From contig NC_084940.1 in NCBI RefSeq assembly GCF_958298935.1, positions 21,757,146-21,821,145 of the forward strand: DNA of 64,000 nucleotides, in the 5' to 3' direction. The DNA comes from Phragmites australis (taxonomy: Eukaryota > Streptophyta > Magnoliopsida > Poales > Poaceae). Under the pieces are notes generated by a model. That model did not search any database, was not told the DNA's origin, and worked only from the letters and a program-made list of their open reading frames with translations. The first letter of the stretch is position 1. Every line of letters begins with the position of its first letter. Shown piece by piece: positions 11,066 through 21,654 of this stretch. Position numbers and translations under genes: made by a program.

Positions 11066-12035
11066 GTGGGTTATTACCGTTGGTTCATTGAGAACTTCTT
11101 CAAGATCACTAAGCCCATGATTGAGCTATTGAAGCAATGAAGTGTATTTGAGTGGTCGGGTGAATGTGAGTCAGCTTTTCAAACTTTGAATAAGCTGCTC
11201 ACCACCGCTCCTGTTCTTGCTCAACCTGAAGTGGACAAGGGTTTTGACATCTATTGCAACGCTTCCTGCAACGGCCTTGGATGTGTCCTCATGGAAGAAG
11301 GTTGGGCTGTTGCTTAGGCTTCACGCCAATTGAAGTGGCACAAAGAAAATTATCCAACTCATGGCTTAGAGATTGTGGCAATTGTGCACGCTCTGAAGAT
11401 TTGGTGCCACTACCAATTGGGTAATCTTTGTCATATCTATACATATCACAAAAGTCTCAAGTATATCTTCACTCAAACTAATCTAAATAGATGACTCGAG
11501 TTGATCAAATATTATGAGCTGGAAGTTCATTATCATCCCAACAATGCAAATGTGGTCGCCAATGCACTGAGTCGAAAGACTCGATGCGATTACCTTATGG
11601 CCAAGCCCAGAATGCCACACTTTGTGCTGATTTTCGGAGATCTGGACTCGAAATGGTTCCGGAGGAATTTCTTGCTAACCTGGAAGTTAAATCCACTCTC
11701 TTGGATCAAATCAAAGAAGCTCAGAGGGCTGACAAGGGCATGGCCCGAATTTGAGATAAGACGAAGGAAAGCAAGGCTGCCTATTTTTCTGAGGATCATT
11801 AGGGTATTCTATGGTTTGAGAAGAGGCTACTGTTTCTGATGGCTGAGGCATTGAGGAAGAAGATTCTGGATGAAGCCCATAGTTCATTATTGTCTATTCA
11901 CCTGGGGAGTACGAAGATGTACCAAGACCTCAAGCCTAGATTCTGGTGGACTCGCATAAAACGAGAAATTGCTCGATATGTTGCTAAGTGTGATGTTTGC
12001 CGAAGGGTGAAGGCCTAGCACCTCAAACCAGCCGG
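11066..12035 (+). pseudogene. G3 RT end, RNase H and integrase N-terminus
   Basis: Translation begins at GYYRWFIENFFKITKP, the RT/RNase H connection. RNase H follows, with ALSRKTRCDYL near its end (about 11,553-11,595). The integrase zinc-binding part has HSSLLSIHLGSTKMYQDL (about 11,880-11,930) and CDVCRRVKA (about 11,991-12,017). Stops and a frameshift near 11,600 break it. The integrase stops after LKPAG, exactly where the 925-bp insertion begins; the next codons resume at 12,961. Confidence 0.85.
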
Positions 12036-12960
12036 CAATGAGCTCATGGCTCCTTCGGATATGATCAATACTATCAATAATCCTCAATCATATAAGGTCC
12101 AATTACAAGAGCATGTGCATGACAATTAGACCACTAGGTGAACTCGTTTCTCGCTGTTCATGCTTCATTGGATGGATTTCTACTAAATTCTTATGATGTT
12201 TAATTTCTTAGGAATGTGGGAGAAGCACCACAACCTTACCTAGACATCATCCATCAAAGGCCAAGCCTACTCGGGCTTGAGGCTGAGCTCTAGTCGTTGT
12301 CGTGGTTGAAGTCGTGGTCGTGGTCGAACCGCAAGACATCACGTCAGTAAAACGGGCATTAGTCTCTCATACGAAGTCCGTTTTAGAAAATCTTGGACAT
12401 TCGGGAAAGCTTACGACGAGCCCTTTCCAATGGATATGAGCTTGACTAAATAACCCTTATAGTTTAGTTAGAGTCAAAGAAATAAGGTTTTGTGCCACTG
12501 TTTTGGACCTAGTTGGGTCTTGTAACCGTGTTGGGGTCAGAGTCCAGGTTGTGTACGCCTCTTTCCATGGCTGCATAACCCTAGGTTCACCTCCTCACGT
12601 TCCCCCTGTATATACACAGTAGCCATCATAGTTTAGGCTTGAGTTTATCTTAGATTATTCTGTTTTAGATAGTTTTGCTATTTATCAGTTTGTTGAACCC
12701 CAACTCGAGTACTTCATTGGTAATTAGTAATATTCAGATTGTATCTACCTATTCCTGCATGTGTTCTCAATTCGCTTTTAGGAAAATCCTTCTTGGTGAG
12801 ATCAACCATGTCTTAGCACGGTTGATAACCACGGAGTAGTGGTGTAGTGGTTGCGAGGGCTCTCGATTTGTTCTATTCGGAGCCTTTGCATCTTCAACAT
12901 CGAAACTCCACCAATCTACTTATCATATTACATTTCGGAAGATCGGGCAAACACGCATCA
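12036..12960 (+). mobile_element. 5'-truncated gypsy insertion: pol tail plus LTR L3
   Basis: 158 bp of internal 3' sequence precede a complete LTR of the G1/G2 family. The internal piece begins CAATGAGCTCATGG and has lost its 5' LTR and nearly all of its body, yet it is flanked on both sides by GCCGG. It begins at nearly the same place as the remnant at 8,896 upstream of L2. Either a shortened cDNA integrated, or a later deletion ended exactly at the target duplication. Confidence 0.82.
12194..12960 (+). repeat. LTR L3
   Basis: It is 767 bp, TGATG at the start and CATCA at the end, the third LTR of the G1/G2 family in this window and the only one on the plus strand. It is most similar to L2. 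Confidence 0.87.
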
Positions 12961-12965
12961 GCCGG

Positions 12966-14050
12966 TTTGCTCTAGCCTTTCCCATTCCTCCTAGAAGTGG
13001 GAAGAGATCGGTATGGATTTCATTACAAGACTGTCGAATACCTCTCAAGGGTATCATTCAATATGGGTCATTGTGGACTAGTTAATGAAGTCACCACACT
13101 TTCTCCATGTGAAGACTTGATATAGTGCCAAGGACTATGCAGAGTTATACCTCACTCGAATTGTTTGCCTTCATGGAATTCTGAAGTAGATTGCATCTAA
13201 TGGAGACACTCAGTTCACCTCTCATTTTTGGAAGGGCCTTCATGAGGGCATGAGGACCAAACACTTCCATAGCATCGCTTACCACCCTCAGACCGATGGT
13301 CAAACCGAGATGGTGAATCAAATCTTAGAAGATATGTTGCGAGTATGTGCTCTCATGTATGGGAAGAAGGGGGAGATTTGCTTACCATTTGTTGAGTTCT
13401 CATACAACAATAGCTCTTAGTCGAGCATTGAAATGTCACCATCAAAGCTCTTTATGGCTGAAGATGCCAAACGCCGTTGAATGGTCTATGTATAGCAAAA
13501 GAGCTTTTCTATGCCCGTATTTTGTCAAAGAGGCAGAAGAGCATATCCTTCCCATTTGCAAGCATCTCATCATGGTTCAGTCCCGATAGAAGAGCTATCA
13601 GATCGCCGCTGCTGAGAGCTTGCATTCACTATTAGGGATTTTGTCTATCTCAAAGTGTCGCCTCTCAAAGGGGTTCAACGCTTTAAAGTTAGAGGGAAGT
13701 TGGTGCCTCGCTATGTAGGGCCTTTCCAAATTATTGCTCGGCATGGAGAGATGGCCTATCAATTGAACTTGCCTCCATCCCTCTCTGTCGTTCACAATAT
13801 ATTCCATGTCTCACAACTGAAGATGTGCCTTCGAGTCCTAACTGAGGCTATCGAAGTTGCAAACCAAGAATTGCAACCGGATCTTTCTTATAATGAGCAA
13901 CCGATATGGATTTTGGATGAAGTGAAGCACAAGACGTGATGGCATTCTATCAAATTCATGAAAGTGCAATGGAGCAACCACACTAAGGATGAGGTGACTT
14001 GGGAGCGTGAGGATTGAATCCGCTCTGAGTTTCCCGCCTTTTTGATAACT
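12966..14050 (+). pseudogene. G3 integrase core and chromodomain-like tail
   Basis: After the insertion the integrase core resumes. DFI near 13,015 holds the first catalytic Asp, HPQTDGQTE (about 13,283-13,310) is a core motif and FVEFSYNN is at about 13,390-13,414. The C-terminal part is better kept: KLVPRYVGPFQI (about 13,696-13,731), LSVVHNIFHVSQLK (about 13,783-13,824) and a chromodomain-like end with KFMKVQWSNHTKDEVTWERE (13,951-14,010), which in chromoviruses may guide integration to marked chromatin. Many stops are present. The intact counterpart in E4 allows the frame to be followed. Confidence 0.85.
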
Positions 14051-14529
14051 TGTGAGTATCATTTCAATTATAAATATGTGGAGCATCTCACATGTCTAGA
14101 GTTCATTGTCATGTTGGTTAGAAACTTCATTCCCAAAGGATCGCGCTTAGAAACTATTTCAACCGGGAGAATGCCCTCCTGGTGGTCCAATTGAGCCTTC
14201 AGCCGGTTTGATCGGCAGAAGTGTCCAGAGCTCCAAAAGCTCTATGTTCCTGCATGATCTGACCGCCTCAGGTTTGCGGTCTGACCGTAGGAGTCCAAAA
14301 CTTTGTGTAGATTTTGGTCTAACCGCCGTACCCAAGGTCCAACCGTGTTGTGGTCTGACCGGGCCTAGTTGTTATTTGACCGCCATGGTACAGAAGGACC
14401 TGATGCCTATCTTTTCGTCCCGTCGATGACATTTGACAAAATTCTTTACCATTTATGGAAGATCCCTTCCCATTTCATCACTGTCACCTTCTCCCTGAGT
14501 TTGCCAAATCTCAGGACAAAATTCTTTTT
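14051..14529 (+). other. G3 3' untranslated region with CTGACCGC motifs
   Basis: No gene. From 14,250 to 14,400 the motif GGTCTGACCGC and close variants occur about six times. The same motif recurs inside the LTR. The stretch ends in a purine run. Confidence 0.6.
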
Positions 14530-14549
14530 GGAGGGGGGGGGGGGAGGAT
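14530..14549 (+). promoter_or_regulatory. polypurine tract of G3
   Basis: An uninterrupted G-rich tract lies directly before the LTR, ending AGGAT before TATCACGTCCC. It is longer in G than usual, perhaps by slippage. Confidence 0.75.
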
Positions 14550-17437
14550 TATCACGTCCCAAAATGTTAACTATGTAATTGAGCATGCATAATCGTCATG
14601 GCGTTATGATTTTACATGTTTAACTATTACTTTGGGTATTTTTGGGAGTGAAAATGGTTTAGGAGTAGATAGGAAGACCCCAACTTTGCTTGGAGAGAGG
14701 AAGAAAAGAAAGAAGGAAGGAAAAAGGGGAGATGTTTGGAAATTTCAGCACAAGACCGCCCTCGCAGTCTGACCGAGGCTCCTCACGGTCTGACCACAAT
14801 GGGAAGCCACATAGGATTTCCACGTGGGATTTCCCATGGTCCAACCGAGGCTTCTCGTGGTCTCACTGCCACAGCACATAGCTTGACTTAAGCCAAATCG
14901 AGCAGTCTCTCATGCTCTCTCTTTTCTCATTCCCTCTCACACACTCTCTCTCCACCAAATCCTAAAGAGAGGAAAAGAAAACCTTTCAACATGTTGGTGA
15001 TCAGAGATCAAAGGAAGGAACTCCTCCAAGCTCCACAAAGGCTTCCCCGATCTCTTCCCCCTCATTTCCTCGTCGGAGGCGTTCCTCGGGTGTTCTTCTG
15101 CCTCAAGCTCAAATCACTCTTCGGGAGCCCGATCCGAGAATTGAAGCTTCCCCAGAGGATTCCAATCCAATACGAAGTTCCTCTACATTGAGATAAACCT
15201 TCCCATGATGTCTTTCCATTGCTTCCTAGCTCTAGGCGATCGTCGTTTGGATTTGAACCGAGAAACCCGGGTTAATCCTAGATCTAGATCTCATTTATGT
15301 GGTTTTACGAGTTTGGACCGTGCATGGCATCCAAACAATCATAGAAAACATTCCCTAGTCTTGTGGGGTACTTTGGTGCCCTTTGCAGTCAAAGGTTTCG
15401 CCAGAGTCCTCTTCGGCAATCTCGCAAAGGTGCTGTCGGTAGCGTCTCATGGTCTGACCACCACTAGGGCCAGTCTGACCGCGAGTTAGGACCGGAATGT
15501 CTGAGTTGAGCTCCATAGTAAGGGGTTAAACCGTCGTTAGGGCCGGTCTGACCGCTGGCATAACTCTAGTCTGACCGCCAGACGCCAAAACTCTCTGCAC
15601 GCTGCTCATCTAACCGCCGCCACAATGTCGGTCTGACCGCTAGTGACTTCAAAATTTATGCACTTAGGTTTCCTTATTTGAGGTTCAAACATTTTCCAAC
15701 CCAAGTCTTTTGTCGACCTTTTGCAAATGTTTTTGAACACGGTGCTTTACTATTGTTCGAGCATGATCATATGCACATTTTTCTGTCATTCATTTATTTA
15801 TGTGATGCATTCTTGATTCGTTTAGAGAGTGTCACACTGATGGTCCAAGTGAGCGAAGGCGACACTGACCCACCTGAGTAGTACTGCGCAGGCAGTATCA
15901 GGCAAACACTGGAGCAACAAGGCAAGCATATAAGCATATTGCACCTTATAGTTTGGATAATGTGGAGTCTAAATTGATAAATTACTGCTTATGTAAGTTA
16001 TGCATGTTAGCATTCCAGAGTCGGGTGATATGGGTAGAACCTATATTGATGTATTATTTCTACCTTTAATTTGTTGATGATCGTCATCCTTGTAACCCTC
16101 GTATAATATTGTTGATGTCTAACTTCAAAGGTTAACCAAGATGCTTAGCAATGTATAGGTCCTTGGTAGAAGTCAAGTGATGGTTCAACCATTGTTCGCA
16201 AGCTTAGGGATTATTTTATTGTTCACAAACATAATCTTGATATTTGGATGTATAAGATTTAAGGATGAGGAGAGATGTGGGCGGTGCTAGGGGTAGGTCA
16301 AGAGAGGAACCCAGATGCTATAGATTGCTTGCATCATTTAAGAACCGTCCGTCGATGCCGTTGACTTTAGCACCTTTTGTATGACCACATATTCAGATAA
16401 TAGACGAATGAGCCAAGTACCATACTTTGTGCTGACACTTGCCTTGTGACCCTATGACGTGTAAGAGAAAAATAAAGGAGAAGCAAGGTAGCAGGGAGCC
16501 AGATGTGTCTAGGACACGCTCGCGGAAACCTCGATGCCATGTGGGCATGTGCAAGTGGGTGGTTCCGGGTACGAGAAATGTTGTCTCAGGGGCCAAGAGG
16601 TCGACCCGAGTCATGTGGGTAAAGTTGTACTCCTCTGCAGGGTGTAAGAACATTTCAAATTACCGCGCTCCCGGTCATGAGCATGCTTTCGACCATCTGC
16701 ATCGGTCATAGAGCTTTCAGATTTGGATGATTGGTATGGTATATTGGGAATGATTGGTGATGGTTATTGATATGACACTATGGTTCTGTTACAGATATAT
16801 TCATGATGTTAATCTCAGGATAGAAAAGTACTTTTGGTTAAGAATAGATGCTCACACATAGGTGTCAAGGTTGCTTTCGCATATGAATTTACTTAACGTT
16901 GTGGTCTACTCCTTGCTAATGACTCAAATACATAATGCTTGGAGTCTGGTTATTATATGTCCCTATTGTGGATTAAGTCTTGCGAGTACCTTCATACTCA
17001 CGCTGCTCTTTTAGGTTCTACTGATGAGGAGGAGCTTGTGTTTGACTACTTCACGCCCACTGATGTAGGTGGCATGGATGAGTGGTGCAAACTACTTGTG
17101 AGACGTGATTTTGAGGTGGTGCCTCAAGGCAAACGATGCTACCCATCTTTTGTTATTCATAGATATTATTTTTCCATTGTGTAGTTTCTCTAATCTTTTG
17201 ATGTAAATCATTGTAAATGATGATCCTCTAAAGACTTGTAATATAATTTTAATTACTCACTCTTTCTTAAGTTTTATTGTGATGACATATGTTGGAAAGG
17301 CGTGTGTTCCGATCTTAGGCACAAAACACATGCTGGGACTACCAAGATGGTATTCTAATTAATCATTGTAGTTGTGATTATGCAAATGATAGACTTAATG
17401 ATTAATTATAATACTATTTAGATGGTTCCTCACATCA
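14550..17437 (+). repeat. 3' LTR of G3
   Basis: About 2,888 bp. It starts TATCACGTCCCAAA, which corresponds to TGTCACGTCCCAAA in E4 with the terminal G mutated, and ends CACATCA. The length agrees with the E4 LTR (2,901 bp). GGTCTGACCGC-type motifs occur at about 14,755-14,870 and 15,445-15,650. The exact 3' end is uncertain by a few bases. Confidence 0.78.
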
Positions 17438-19139
17438 GCCTTCAGCATGCCAATTCTAAAACCTCACAAAAGAGGTCTAAGACCATCGACGCCACCTTAA
17501 GGAAGGTGTCACTTTGACACAACCCAGTTGCCTTGGCACAATCGACAAACTCCTACTCCCTGGTCTAGTGGACCTTTCCACTTATGCTACCCAGCAAACA
17601 ACTATTTAAAACTACAATGTACCCACTATGACAATAAGAAGCAACCCTACTAAAAAACGCATAGCCAATCCAACTACAAGAGATTACCCTCAAACATTAA
17701 ACAAGATGATACATAAGATATGCAAGCCTTCTGGCTCAAACACGGGTCTCAATTAAGTCTCAAAACAGTAGCTAGGGTACAACTCTAGCAAAAAGAATAA
17801 AACCACCTCCCAAAACCCCACTCGGATCTTGGTCTCATCACATCTCCACAGCCAAAAGAAAGATTTTTTTTGACCTCATAGGGAAACTCCCTACACCATT
17901 CTAAGGTTTAGGCTGAAAACGTCATCACTTTGCTTTCTAGAGTAAGGCACACATCAATCCACTTCCCCGACATCCAGAGAACAAATAGTTAGGGTACATA
18001 GCATGGGGGCCAATCCATCCTATACCCAAAATATTTGCTCTGCGTGTGAGTAGTTGGATCGCATACTAGCACTCAATCAACCTCACTTGACAGTGTAGGA
18101 GAGGCATTATGAGGGCCCTCTATTTAACTCATCTACAGTGCTACACAATAGTTATGCTACTAGTCTCTCAAAACTTCTCAGGTTCTATAGGCCATGTCAC
18201 TTTTCACTATAAAAAAGACAAGCAACAACGGCAATTAATCAATTTGTTTGATCAATATATATACAGAGAGCAATCATTAGACAACTTTAGCATATAACAG
18301 CAGAAATAATAAGCCATGGTGGTGTTTGAGGTCTTGGGCAACAGGTTTAGAAAAATAAATATGTTGCCCTTTCAACGAGTGACAGGTTTAAAAATAAAAA
18401 AATACTTCGTTCTCTCTTGCTCTCAAAATTCAAAACTATCGACATTATCATGAAAAAGTATGATAAATTTTGGTGATGAAGAGGATACTATGATCTAGCT
18501 CTCAAAACAATTTCAGATAAAAATATGATTTGTACAGTGATAAAACAATTTCTTCAACTATGTACAATGAAATTTGTCTTTTTATTTCTTATTGTACAGA
18601 TCATATTTGGAGTTGAATTTTTTTAAGCTAGATTATAGGATCCTCTACACTATATATTGTTTGCATAATTTTTAATGATTATTTCAATAATGTTTTGAAT
18701 TTTGAGAGTATTGCAATATTGTATTTTTATTTATTTTTATGTGTTGCCCATTTGGAAGGGCGATAGGTTTATTTTTAAAATATTTCATCCGTTTGAAGGA
18801 CAATAGGTTATTATCGCTCTTCCAAAGGGTAAACACCTATTTTCACAATTTTTTAATTTTTGAAATATATAAAAAAATTCCAGCCATCCCGCACAACCCA
18901 TCAGCTGCGCATTCGGTCAGCCCAAAAGCAGCACAACATGCTGGGCTCACCATCTTTGACTGGACCGCCCGCACGGACCGACATCCCACAGCCTGCAGTC
19001 CGTAAGCTGGGCTGCTCAACTCCACGCCATCCGACCTTCGCCCTTATGGGCTGCCGCGACAACATAGGCCTGGTGCGCATAGTCAGCCTGCTCGGCCAAT
19101 CCACTAGCGCCTCAGGTCAGGCCGCTTAGACCAGCATAG
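17438..19139. other. no gene seen; repeated TTGCCC...GGTTT motif
   Basis: 17,438-18,320 holds no recognisable coding or repeat structure. From 18,330 to 18,800 a short motif of the form TTGCCC, a few bases, then CGATAGG or GACAGG and TTTA occurs at least three times (about 18,362, 18,745 and 18,797). This may be the outer terminal region of the MULE to the right. 18,860-19,140 is GC-rich with small overlapping frames on both strands, none convincing. Confidence 0.5.
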
Positions 19140-19227
19140 CCACTCGATGAGTTTTTTTATTTTTATATTTTTTTATTAAAAATTTAAATAAATAGATTCT
19201 CCGCAGAAGAAATTGCAAAACTAGGCG

Positions 19228-19340
19228 CCTGCAGCCCTCTCAGGGGGCTGCAGCCCTCTGAGAGGGCGGTTAGGCAACCTAACCGCCCCCTGAGAGGGCG
19301 GTTAGCCCCCTTGCCGCCCTCTGAGGGAGCGGTTAGGGCC
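19228..19340. repeat. GC-rich palindromic block
   Basis: CCCTCTGAGAGGGCGGTTAG and its complement alternate, giving several overlapping hairpins (GCAGCCCTCTCAGGGGGCTG and CTAACCGCCCCCTGAGAGGG). The surrounding sequence is AT-rich. Its position just outside the MULE genes suggests a transposon terminus, but no partner copy was found on the other side. Confidence 0.75.
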
Positions 19341-19684
19341 TTTTTTCCCCCTAAAAATGTAATTTTTTGTGTAATTCAAGAAATAAAAAGGAAGGGCTTT
19401 AAGAAAATTTAGAATTTAAATTTGGAGTAGGTTATATAATAGTCGGAGAATAAAAAATCAGTAATTAGCACTCGCAGTATTTTACGTGAGTATGGGGTGT
19501 GAACGACGACAAACATAGTATTAAACATAGGGTGAAAACATTACAACACACTGTAACCGCGACGACACGATGAGGAAACAAAGGTGGCATGTACGGTTCG
19601 CACTAAGACCTACTTATTAGTGCGTCGATCCTAATCATAACATGCCTTAGGGAGGAAAGTATGTCGGGTTACATGAGATACTCT

Positions 19685-21507
19685 CTACTGAGTGCATCTA
19701 GGATACTTTTCATTTCGGAGGGCATCGGGACCTGCCACCTTAGCACGGCGGGCTCTCTCCCGCTTCCTTTCCCCCTCAGCCTCCCGAGCCTGAGCCACGG
19801 TACGGTCATGCGCCGCCTTCCTCATGCGCTCTTCTTCCTCCCGCTTGAGGCGAAGTTCCTCTTGCTGTTGCTCGTACTCCCGAAGTGCGTACGCTTCCCT
19901 TGTTTCCATGTGAGGGGCCTAGCGCTCTGCCCAGAGGTTGCCAGCTGGCTGGCCTTTCCGTGTGTACCTGCATTTAAACCACGGTAAATGTAAGTCACAG
20001 TAAAACGAAGGTTACAAAAACTGTAATTTTGCATATGTACCTGTGGACTTGCACGGGGACGGTACAGATGTGGACGAGAGGGAATGCTTGGTGACGACCA
20101 AACTGCCGTATGACGCGGTGCGGTGAGTACTCTTCGACGTAGATATCGAAGACAAGCGGCGCCTTCGTGAGCTAGTAATCCTCATCGTGGGTACACAACG
20201 GTGACAAACCCAATCCTGCACACCCTTGCACGGCCAAGATGTTGTATGGCTCCCATACTACGTTGTCTGGACGTAGCCTATCGAACTGGGTACGAAAATG
20301 CTCGTAAGTGCTGCGAGGCTGCTCATACGCCCAGTGTGGCTGCGTGACAAACATCGTTACAAATCGTTAGAGGGAAAAAGAACACGAAGCAAAGTGTTAA
20401 TATAAAATACGTACCCGACGACGGCACCACATCGAGGCCATAGTAGGCGTGTCCTCGTCCGGCTCGTCGTACCATTCCTCGAGGTACGGGGAGCGGTCCA
20501 CCACCGGCCTGCCTATGGCGAAATGCTCGTATGACCACAGCTGCAGAAGAAGTGGACACCCGGCAAAAGTGGCTAGTGGCTCTTTCTTCGTGCACGCGTC
20601 GCAGAGCGCCCGATACGTCACAACAAGGACAACAGATGCCCAACTGAACTGTGGTACCTCCTCCCCATCAGCATCCGCTATCAACCTGGCGTACGGCACA
20701 AGCGTCCTCGCAACCAGGTGGCCTTGGCCATTAGTGAACATAACCCACCCAAACAACCAAAGCAGAAAGGCCTCCAAATGCCTGGAGACCGCGTATGCGT
20801 TGGCATGGGGTTGTATGTACTTCGGCTGCAAATATGACTAGTGTCAAAAATGATCATTACTACATACTATAATAGTATTTGATAGATTGTATTGTATCGA
20901 ACCTGAAACTGTAGGATCCACTTCTTCGTTGGCCCTCGTGCATTGGACAAGAACTCAGGCACGTAGGGGGGTGCGTTCGCCTTCCGCTCCACCGGACCAA
21001 AGCGCTGATACATGTCGTTGATCCAGTCAGCCTCCATATCGATGACCCCAACCGCAGCACCAGCGCAAGGAAGGCCTAAGATGTAGGCTACGTCCTGCAA
21101 GGTCAGGGTCATCTCGCCGCACGGGAGATGGAACGTATGTGTCTCCAGCCTCCATCGGTCGACCAGGGCTGCTATCAGCGACCGATCAAAGTAGAAATGA
21201 CGCGTAGCTGCCTCGGGGTTCTCCGTCGATCGGGCCTCGACCAACCGGCAAAGCAGTAGGAGTCCCGCCGCTGCCAACCTACAAGTGTTGGAGTATATCA
21301 ATAATATGGAATTACATCAGTGATATGGCAATTTTGTATGAAATTATCGAAGTACCTGTGCTTCCATCGCTCGTCTATCGTGAGCAGCTCTCCAGGGCCC
21401 CATGGTCAAAACACTCCTAGCTCCGTCTGGTGCTCGGCGGATAAGAAGCTGCGATGCTTCTTGTCCACGGCAGGGTCTAGAAGCTCGGGGGTCGCAGGGT
21501 CAGCCAT
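19685..21507 (-). pseudogene. plant mobile domain protein gene, five exons
   Basis: Reading the minus strand with GT-AG junctions gives exons 21,507-21,356, 21,278-20,903, 20,825-20,415, 20,339-20,041 and 19,967-19,685. Exon 2 holds the hallmark HLPCGEMTLTLQDVAYILGL followed by an acidic Trp segment; exons 3 and 4 continue the domain (LFGWVMFTNGQGH and PHWAYEQPRSTYEHF). Exon 5 is a Glu/Arg-rich coiled coil. Plant mobile domains occur in transposon genes and in host MAIN/MAIL proteins; a biochemical function is not settled. Stops in exon 1 (21,406-21,408), exon 4 (20,172-20,174) and exon 5 (19,919-19,921) break it, while splice sites and frame are otherwise kept, suggesting fairly recent inactivation. 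It is probably cargo of the MULE. Confidence 0.85.
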
Positions 21508-21654
21508 ATCTGCATTTGAAAGACATGTACATTAATGCATTATTAGATAAAGACAGTAACAATATACTTTGAATGCAAATTAACTACATCACTATATGCA
21601 ACATTAACCAAGATTAAAATGGTACAAAATGAGCACAACGCACCATAAACTCAC

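Larger units (their letters stand above)
12031..12965. repeat. 5-bp target-site duplication GCCGG around the insertion
   Basis: GCCGG at 12,031-12,035 is repeated at 12,961-12,965. Removing 12,036-12,965 restores the integrase reading ...CCAGCCGGTTTGCTC, coding for PAGLL as in fragment E4 (PAGKL). The duplication is therefore real and not chance. Confidence 0.9.
11066..17437 (+). mobile_element. Ty3/gypsy element G3, 3' half with LTR
   Basis: RT end, RNase H, integrase and a chromodomain-like tail are followed by a purine tract and a 2.9-kb LTR. gag, protease and most of RT are gone on the left, where copia C2 abuts. Integrase sequence and LTR length match fragment E4 (40.6-45.6 kb, minus strand), so the two are copies of one family, probably a chromovirus. 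A 925-bp insertion lies at 12,036-12,960. Confidence 0.87.

Noticed and set aside
20449..20841. 130-codon plus-strand frame
   Set aside because: It is antisense to exon 3 of the plant mobile domain gene, which has a recognisable translation.
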